From: Scalesia atractyloides
Lineage: Eukaryota > Streptophyta > Magnoliopsida > Asterales > Asteraceae
Assembly (NCBI GenBank): GCA_947069175.1
Contig: CAMTDV010000030.1
Location: 98,976,411 to 99,040,410 of the forward strand
Direction: 5' to 3'
Length of the DNA stretch: 64,000 nucleotides
A program made the translations under genes and the position numbers. The notes under the pieces were generated by a model. That model was not told the DNA's origin. It searched no databases and saw only the letters and a program-made list of their open reading frames with translations. How positions within the stretch are numbered: the stretch's first letter is position 1; every line of letters starts with the position of its first letter. Below are positions 56,989-64,000 of this stretch, in pieces.

Positions 56989-57225
56989 TTACTATAGGGA
57001 TATAGGATAGGTTATTAGACCCTTAGAGCCTATACTATAGTCTGCCTAAATTTTAATTGATTAGGTGGTTACATACAAACTTGTGATATTTATTTGTTTC
57101 ATATTTGTTTATACTTACAGTCAAACATACATACTTATATACATATTCATTATACATATATCAATGTTCATATATTCAATTCATTTTCATACTCTCATTA
57201 TTCAAAGATTTTGTTGCAATTTTCA

Positions 57226-57420
57226 AATCTCATCAAAGTAAGTTCTGCGACGGGCATGTAGTAACTGGAAGGGTACAAGTACCAATAGTCGGAACGTCCT
57301 GTCTAGGTTGGCATTCGTATAAATCCAATATAACGGACCAGTTTGCCTACCTGGGGACTAACGATGAGAGTACGAAGGACCTATTAGGCCAAAGCATGCC
57401 ATACCAAACGTCGTTCGAAC
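57226..57420 (+). other. Conserved leader block shared with element B
   Basis: From ATCTCATCAAAGTAAGTTCT to about CATACCAAACGTCG the sequence follows the element B leader (minus strand, about 22070-21870) at roughly 90% identity by eye. A frame encoding GTSCLGWHSYKSNI and AYLGTNDESTKD stays open in both. It could be a packaging or dimerisation signal that lets the partner's proteins recognise C RNA, or an upstream ORF. Confidence 0.6.
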
Positions 57421-57751
57421 TAACCCACTTTGAGGTGTCACCGTGTCTACACCTGGACACATTCCGAATATCACACGTTGCATACATATTTCTCGATTTT
57501 CTCCGGGTTTTAGTGTACGCAACCAGGCTAACACATGCGAACCATATGAAAAACCGGTATTCATGGAGGCCCACATGATTACGAAGGTGAGGTATGGCGG
57601 CATGTAGGGCCTAATGGCGAGCAAAGCCCAAGACATCCTATGGATGTAGTAGATTTATTTTTCTATAATTATTTTATGAACGTTCATTCCTGAATGCGAC
57701 CCATGATCCCAAAAGCATCCAACTCATACTCTTGACATGTATTCCTTGTAG

Positions 57752-59137
57752 ATGTCTTCTAACCACGCCCGTACAAAAATGAGAGCAGGAAAAGCCCGCG
57801 AGCGCATGGCTGCCCTAATCGCTCAACAAATGGCTGCCGTAATACCCAACATTGTAATCCAAGTACAACAAGCACTTACCGCTAATCCTGTCAATCAAGA
57901 AAATCAAAACGTTATCAACTCTTCCCCAAATACCACTAAATGCACCTACAAGCATTTCAAATCATGCGACCCTCCAAAATACAAAGGGACTGAAGGCGTC
58001 ACCGCTCTCCTCCATTGGTTTGAAGAAATGGAGAACACTTTTCTAAATTGTGATTGCCCCGATGATCGCAAAGTGCGATATGCTACCGGTCGTTTATATG
58101 GAATAGCACTTACTTGGTGGAATACAGAGAAGGCTAAACGAGGTGTGGAAGATGCTATGACTTTAACTTGGAATGAATTAAAAGAAATCATGACCAGACG
58201 ATTTTGCCCAAGGAGCGAAATCAAGAAATTAGAAGATGAGTTCTATTTGTTGAAGCAAAAGGAAGGCGACCACACCACGTACAACAAAAGATTCCTCGAG
58301 TTACATCAAATGGTTCCCAACATGTTCACTCCCCTCTACCGTTTGATCGAGCACTACATTCGAGGTCTTCCGTCAAAGATTCAAGACTCTGTAATAAGTA
58401 CCACACCTGCAACTTTGGAAGCAGCAATGGAGCTAGCAACAGCGCTCACCGAGAACCGAATCCAGAACAAAGACTTCAAGGAGGAGAAGATGAAGGATAA
58501 AGCATCGACTGAAACCTCCGACTACACCCAAACCGAATCCCCTTCTCAACCCAATTCTAAGAGAAAAAGAGACGGGCAACTTTTCGTTGCTATCCAACGA
58601 AATCAACCAATTTCACACGTCATACCCATCCAACCTATCCCAATCACTCAAGTGGCACCCAACTCAACTTACCCAAATAAGAAACCATATCTTGGACCTC
58701 ACCCTCGATGCAACAACTGTTTTTATCACCATCCCCTTACCTTACCTTGTCGACTATGTGCAACTTGTGGACGCTATGGTCATTTGAGCAAGGTTTGCCG
58801 CACCTTTCAAAACCAAATCTCTCCCCCTACTCAAACCATGAACCAAACCTATCAACAACCCCAATACCCCATGTTCCCATATGTTCGAGCTTGTTTCAAT
58901 TGTGGCGACCCTACCCACTTTAGAAACACGTGCCCTCGATTGGTTAACATCATAAACGCTCAAGCCCAATCAAACCCAGTTAACCAAGTAAACCAAGAAA
59001 ACCCAACCGCTAGGCCACCAGCAAGAGGAAGAGTCTTCAACATCAACGCCAATCCTGTCGAAGATAATGACGGCCCAAACGAAGATACCCAACTAGTCCT
59101 CTTCACCGAAAATCCAGATTCAACTCCAATCGTTTAG
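57752..59137 (+). CDS. Gag protein of element C
   Basis: A 461-codon frame with no pol fused behind it. The N-terminal basic start (MSSNHARTKMRAGK) precedes a capsid-type Gag domain at about 70-240, clearly homologous to element B Gag (shared TYKHFKSCDPPK, LTWWNTEK, IMTRRFCPRS, LIEHYIRGLPSKIQDSV). Two CCHC knuckles follow at about 336-349 (CATCGRYGHLSKVC) and 381-394 (CFNCGDPTHFRNTC), then a short acidic tail and a stop where B continues into protease. It would form particles and bind RNA; maturation and reverse transcription must be supplied by another element. The start is the first ATG after the leader, matching the B start by alignment. Confidence 0.92.
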   Translation: MSSNHARTKMRAGKARERMAALIAQQMAAVIPNIVIQVQQALTANPVNQENQNVINSSPNTTKCTYKHFKSCDPPKYKGTEGVTALLHWFEEMENTFLNCDCPDDRKVRYATGRLYGIALTWWNTEKAKRGVEDAMTLTWNELKEIMTRRFCPRSEIKKLEDEFYLLKQKEGDHTTYNKRFLELHQMVPNMFTPLYRLIEHYIRGLPSKIQDSVISTTPATLEAAMELATALTENRIQNKDFKEEKMKDKASTETSDYTQTESPSQPNSKRKRDGQLFVAIQRNQPISHVIPIQPIPITQVAPNSTYPNKKPYLGPHPRCNNCFYHHPLTLPCRLCATCGRYGHLSKVCRTFQNQISPPTQTMNQTYQQPQYPMFPYVRACFNCGDPTHFRNTCPRLVNIINAQAQSNPVNQVNQENPTARPPARGRVFNINANPVEDNDGPNEDTQLVLFTENPDSTPIV

Positions 59138-61205
59138 TTTATGTTTTTCTTTATATTTTAGAATCACATAGAACCAATCATAACTTAAGGATAAAGCCAA
59201 TGAAACTTTGACAAGAATATGGTGGATACGCCGCTGGTACTTCCTATATATAAGTATTCTTGTCAAAGGATCAGAAGCATTATCTGGCGGTTATGAGAGG
59301 TTCCATGTGTAGACTGTTTGAGTAATTATTGTTTATTATTTTCAGTACATGCAATTTCATAAGCCGCCGCTCCCCATTACATTATGAGCGTTGAGCATGT
59401 TCCCCATTTTATTATGAGGTTGAACCTGGCGTGCCCACATACGATCGGCTCCGTTTGATTGAGCCTTGATCGCACAGACATTTTCATTTTCAGTACATGC
59501 AATACGATCGGCTCCGTTTGATTGAGCCTTGATCGCACAGACATTTTCATTATCAGTATCTTGTGGTTGTTGTGTTTGATGTAGAGTCACATAGAACTAA
59601 TCATAACTTGCGGATAAAGTCAATGAGAATTTGACGAGAATATGGTGGATACGCCGCTGGTACTTCCTATATATAAGTATTCTTGTCAAAGGATCGGAGG
59701 CATTATCAGGCGGTTATGAGAGGTTCCATGTATAGGCTGTTTGTGTGGTTATTGTTTAGATTAAATTTATTATTTTCAGTACATGCAATACGATCGGCTC
59801 CGTTTGATTGAGCCTTGATCGCACAGACATTTTCATTTTCAGTACATGCAATACGATCGGCTCCGTTTGATTGAGCCTTGATCGCACAGACATTTTCATT
59901 ATCAGTATCTTGTGGTTGTTGTGTTTGTAGTAGAGTCACATAGAACTAATCATAACTTGTGGATAAAGTCAATGAAAATTTGACAAGAATATGGTGGATA
60001 CGCCGCTGGTACTTCCTATATATAAGTATTCTTGTCAAAGGATCAGAGGCATTATCAGGCGGTTATGATAGGTTCCATGTATAGGTTGTTTGTGTGATTG
60101 TTGTTTAGATTAAATTTATTATTTTCAGTACATGCAATACGATCGGCTCCGCTTGATTGAGCCTTGATCGCACAGACATTTTCATTTTCAGTACATGTAA
60201 TACGATCGGCTCCGTTTGATTGAGCCTTGATCGCACAGACATTTTTCATTTTCAGTATTTATGAGATTGTTGTATTGGTTGTAGAGTCACATAGGACTAA
60301 CCATAATTCACTGATAAAACCAATGAAAATTTGACAAGAATATGGTGGATACGCCGCTGGTACTTCCTATATATAAGTATTCTTGTCAAAGGATCAGAGG
60401 CATTGTCAGACGGTTATGAGAAGTTCTATGTAGGATTTAGTAGTTTCTTGGTAACTAATCATAACTTGTGGATAAAACCAATGAAAATTTGGCAAGAATA
60501 TGGTGGATACGCCGCTGGTACTTCCTATATATAAGTATTCTTGCCAAATGATCAGAGGCATTATCAGGCGGTTATGAGAAGTTCCATGTAGGATTTAGTA
60601 TTGCCCTGGGTTAAAATTTGTGTTACATTTATATCATCTTGCTATTTAAAGAAATTGGATTGTGTTCCATTTCTACATAAACTAACATCTCCATCATAAC
60701 AAACGAGAGAGGAACTGTCACCATTCAAACATATATGCTATCAGAATGTGGATTCAAATATTAGCTGTTGTGTTTATTTATGTTCTATAGTCATAGAACC
60801 AATCATAACTTACTGATAAAACCAATGAAAATTTGACAAGAATATGGTGGATACGCCGCTGGTACTTCCTATATATAAGTATTCTTGTCAAAGGATCAGA
60901 GGTATTGTTAGATGGTTATGAGAAGTTCCATGTAGGTTGTAGTATTAGAAGTTTTGCCTTAGGATATAACCATACCCTTCCAAGCATATCCAAACTCTTA
61001 TGCATGATATCATATTTAGCGAATCAATTCTGCTTATCAATACTTTTACAGTAGGCAACAAAAAGCGATTCCTGTAATAGGGTACTTAACCCTTACAAGG
61101 AACGTTACCGCCTCAAACAAAAACTTAAAACCTTACTTCTTCTAAGCAGGTAACTGTCAAACTAAACACCATCATTCTTTTAGTCAAATATATCACAATT
61201 TAAAT
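59138..61205 (+). repeat. Structured repeat region of element C
   Basis: No coding domain. The region is built from a unit of about 350 bases repeated roughly three times, then two or three partial units. Each unit has a 13-14-bp-stem hairpin followed, in the first three, by a pair of CGATCGGCTCC repeats (six copies in all, 59443-60245). The segment 59341-59545 is nearly identical to 11600-11806 in the element A LTR. Confidence 0.85.
59206..60892 (+). repeat. Six copies of a conserved long-stem hairpin
   Basis: Copies span 59206-59268, 59630-59690, 59979-60039, 60330-60390, 60487-60549 and 60832-60892. The left arm is TTTGACAAGAATA, the right arm TATTCTTGTCAAA, and the 35-base loop containing GGATACGCCGCTGGTACTTCC is invariant by eye. 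Copy 5 has GGCAAG on the left and CTTGCC on the right, a paired change; copy 2 has a change that keeps a G-T pair. The stem therefore appears to be maintained. Confidence 0.85.
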
Positions 61206-61238
61206 TTCGGGACGAAATTTCTAAAAAGTAGGGGATAC
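61206..61238 (+). promoter_or_regulatory. Polypurine tract region of element C
   Basis: TTTCGGGACGAAATTTC and AAAAAGTAGGGGATAC abut the 3' LTR start at 61239, matching the arrangement in elements A and B. Confidence 0.8.
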
Positions 61239-63879
61239 TGTAACATCCGTCAAAAACGGATTTACCAAACCCGCTCCGTTTATTAACCGAACAATCAGTT
61301 AAAAATTTCGTTGCGAATTTAGTGCCCAAAATAATTTTAAACGATACATAATTAATTATTATATGGGAATATATAATTAGTTTTTGAAAAATGTTAAAAA
61401 TAAGAAAATAAAAATAAAATGGCCCTGCCGGGTTTCGAACCCGGGTCAGTCAGCCAGGTCAAACAACAGACTTAACACTCAACCCTTAAACCACTGCGCC
61501 ACTAGTGTTTCTTGTTAATTATTAGAATCAATTAATTCATAACATGTTTTTCCGAATTCAAAACCGGCGCCCAAATTTCAGTCGTCGGAAATCCCGGTGA
61601 TCTCGCGAGATTGGACGGTTTCTTTCATTCTTAACGTAAACTTTAAACCCACATCGGTTATAACCGACGCCTGAACCCGCGACACAAGTTATAACCGCCG
61701 GAGAAATTCTAACCGACGAATCAAGTCGGAAATCGGACCAAATTCATCGACGACCTGCCCTATAAATACCCCCTCAAACCTCTGCAAGCTTTTTCGCTCA
61801 AAACCGCACCTTTACCCGACGTAATTCCATTCGCCGGAAAATTTCTATACATCGCCGGAAAACCGAACCTTTCACTTCTAAGCCTTACTAAACCCCCTGA
61901 GCTTATACCGAAGTCACCCACATCCTTTTCAAGCTTTCTGAAGACTCTCTGCTGCAAGACACACGTCGCCGGAAGTGTTTGCTGTCACCGGAGTTTCGCC
62001 GGAGAAACAGAGGAGTCCAGTCGGTATACCTTACGCTTAATCCTTCATTCTTTTTATTTAATCTCACATATAATTAACCATCTGACACTAACGAACATGA
62101 TTTAATCTTCGAACCAGTCGGACTTCCGATTCTGGTTAATATCAACGAAGAAGACGAAGTTTCTGTAATGTTTAAGTATAATTAAAATCAAGTTATAACT
62201 CGGGTTAGACACACAGTCCAGCGGTGGACTGTGTGCACAATAAACACGTAAACGTCTCGAGTTCGAATCTTGTCCCACGCATGCTGCCTTAATAAAAATG
62301 TCTTTTTTTTGTTAACCGAACCGGAGTCATGCTGTACATGTTAAGTTTAATAATAACCGGAATAATAACCAAGTTAGACACACAGTCCAGTGGTGGACTG
62401 TGTGTATGTTTAATCACAGGACACGAGTTCGAGTCCGGACTACCGCACCGGTCCGAACAATTATCAAACTTTTTATTTAAGTCAGAAATGAAAATACTTA
62501 GTTTGTATTTAAGTATAATAAAAATCAGTTTATTTAACAAGTTGGACACACAGTCCAGCGGTGGACTGTGTGTTAACATAAACCACAGGTCCCGGGTTCG
62601 AGACCTGTGGAGCGCACCGGTCCGATTCAGTAAAATCTTTTTAGAAATAAATTGATTTTCGGATTAATCTAATTAATATATAAATACAATTAAAAACAGA
62701 AATATTTCGGGTTAGACACGTAGCTCAGTTGGTAGAGCTGCGTGCACGCGTACGGGAGGTCTCGGGTTCGAGCCTCACCCAGCGCACACTTACACGCATA
62801 CGAACCGGTCAAACAGTCAAGGTCAATGGTCAACGGTCAACGGTCAACGGTCAAAAAAGTCAACTTTTTTTATTATTTTTATTTATTTATTTTAATCAAA
62901 AATCAATTAAAAAATCTTTAAAAATAACATTTTTAAGGTTAGAAAATAGCCTTAAACTCACAAAAATACACCCAACAATCCTACTAAAATGGATTAATAA
63001 AATTCGTTTACTTACCGAACCATAATGCTATTTATCTAGGTTAATTTCACTCGTGGTTAAAACCACTTCGCGTGCATTCAACATCATCAACCGAACGCAC
63101 CCACTGTGAGTGAATCTTACAACTCCCCCTTTTTAATTACACGTTTTGGGGTGTGTCATGTGTCACAAAATAATTAACTCGTTTATTTAAACTTGTGCCA
63201 TACCATATCGTGATCTAAACTTAGATTGTTTATATTGTTGTGGTTATGTATTTCATTTTGTCAACTTATATGAAATTCATTCATTAAGCCCATCAGTTCC
63301 TAGTGAGAGACGAGTTGAGCAACGCGTGCCTCAAAACCAATCCATTATTGTTCATGTGTGTACTATTGAGTTTATAATGTTTGTAGTTTTGTCTTTCATA
63401 TTATCACTCATGCAATTCATTCATTAGGCCCATCAGTTCCTCGTGAGAGACGAGTTGAGCAACGCGTGCCTCTAAACGATCCATTATTGTTCACGTGTGT
63501 ATTGTTTAATATTAAATTGATTTATGAATAAGTTTACATCTATTTTTACTCATGTGTGGTTGTGCACTTTATTTCATAATCAATTAAATAAACTTGTTCA
63601 AATGTTTTCCATAGGATTCACTCGCCAACTTTTTGTTGATCCAAAAACCCTTTTTACACATGATACAGGTGAACAGGATGAAGCAAGGAAAACATAGGAA
63701 ATGCCTTAGAAGAAAACAAAGAAGCTTAGATTGATGTTTAGGTCATTGATGTAATTATGATTGTAAATTTCCATTAAATTGTATTAATGAATATGAAACG
63801 TTAAAATAAATGTCATGAGCTTTGATGATAACCCAATCATGCCCCGATCACCTTTTCCGCTGCGGGTCGGGGTGTGACA
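61239..63879 (+). repeat. 3' LTR of element C
   Basis: Same length as the 5' LTR (offset 6908). Visible differences are mostly single substitutions, such as CTCTG/CTCCG, TAATG/TAGTG and CACGC/CATGC. The tRNA-like array lies at 62202-62788. Confidence 0.92.
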
Positions 63880-63884
63880 AAGAT

Positions 63885-64000
63885 TTTGTGAACTTAACTT
63901 TGTTTTTCTTTAAACAGGAACGTCATTTCCTTCTGATAGTATATTGGCCATGTATAATGAGATTGTCTTTTTCTTCCATGAGCCATGACCATATTTCCTT
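63885..64000 (-). mobile_element. Continuation of the interrupted copia element
   Basis: This sequence resumes after the duplicated AAGAT and should join 54330 of the copia interior. It is too short and degenerate to name a domain. Confidence 0.4.

Larger units (their letters stand above)
54331..63879 (+). mobile_element. Element C: complete gag-only Ty3 element (TR-GAG type)
   Basis: Two LTRs of 2641 bp (54331-56971, 61239-63879), AAGAT target duplication on both sides (54326-54330, 63880-63884), primer site and polypurine tract are all present. The interior of about 4.3 kb has one gag frame (57752-59137) and no protease, RT, RNase H or integrase. Instead there are about 2 kb of structured repeats. 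It is a structurally complete non-autonomous element that would need pol in trans. LTR differences seen by eye are about 16-18 in 2641, so it is fairly young. Confidence 0.93.

Noticed and set aside
59206..60892. Hammerhead or other known ribozyme in the hairpin array
   Set aside because: The CTGANGA and GAAA core elements are absent; no other ribozyme pattern was recognised.
59206..60892. CRISPR array
   Set aside because: Repeats are long, unevenly spaced and part of a plant retrotransposon; spacer structure is absent.

Overview
The window is nuclear DNA from a flowering plant, most likely a eudicot; an Asteraceae-like genome is only an impression from the repeat types. It is AT-rich and intergenic, and almost everything identifiable is a transposable element. 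No rRNA, bacterial gene, CRISPR array or functional tRNA gene was seen. The only plausible intact host gene is a small single-exon PR-1/CAP-type secreted protein gene at 41026-41577.

Bases 1-434 are the end of a Ty3 LTR in minus orientation, followed by featureless or weakly repetitive DNA. Bases 2121-28609 are one nested cluster. A non-coding Ty3-type element (2126-28604, TSD TAAAC) carries a copia solo LTR in its 5' LTR (3268-3849, TSD AAAGC). Its interior holds element A (7096-12265, TSD CCGTA), a chromovirus-like element whose 5' LTR, gag, protease and most RT are deleted. It also holds element B on the minus strand (about 13046-25098), with one intact 1557-codon gag-pol, two nearly identical 2.75-kb LTRs and a partial second unit sharing the left LTR.

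Bases 28610-53588 are a mosaic of small elements. They include a copia-like non-coding element (31221-about 33710), Helitron ends, a decayed NAM/Myb-like pseudogene, a Mutator-like TIR element with 9-bp TSD (39698-40771) and the CAP gene. A retrozyme-type element with hammerhead remnants in both LTRs (42467-43477) is nested in a second TRIM-like element. A Pack-MULE carrying a three-exon bZIP gene piece (48248-49543, 9-bp TSD), a Helitron candidate (49682-50736) and MITEs follow.

Bases 53589-64000 hold the 3' end of a minus-strand copia element split by element C (54331-63879, TSD AAGAT). Element C is complete but non-autonomous: 2641-bp LTRs, PBS, one gag ORF, no pol, and an internal array of hairpin repeats. 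Elements A, B and C share LTR architecture. Each LTR carries an antisense class-II-tRNA-like sequence, two or three perfect-hairpin modules with a B-box-like TTCGA block, and one tRNA-Lys-like module. C probably depends on a B-like partner for protease, RT and integrase. The most unusual signals are the covarying hairpin array in C, the tRNA-like hairpin arrays inside the LTRs, and the decayed retrozyme.
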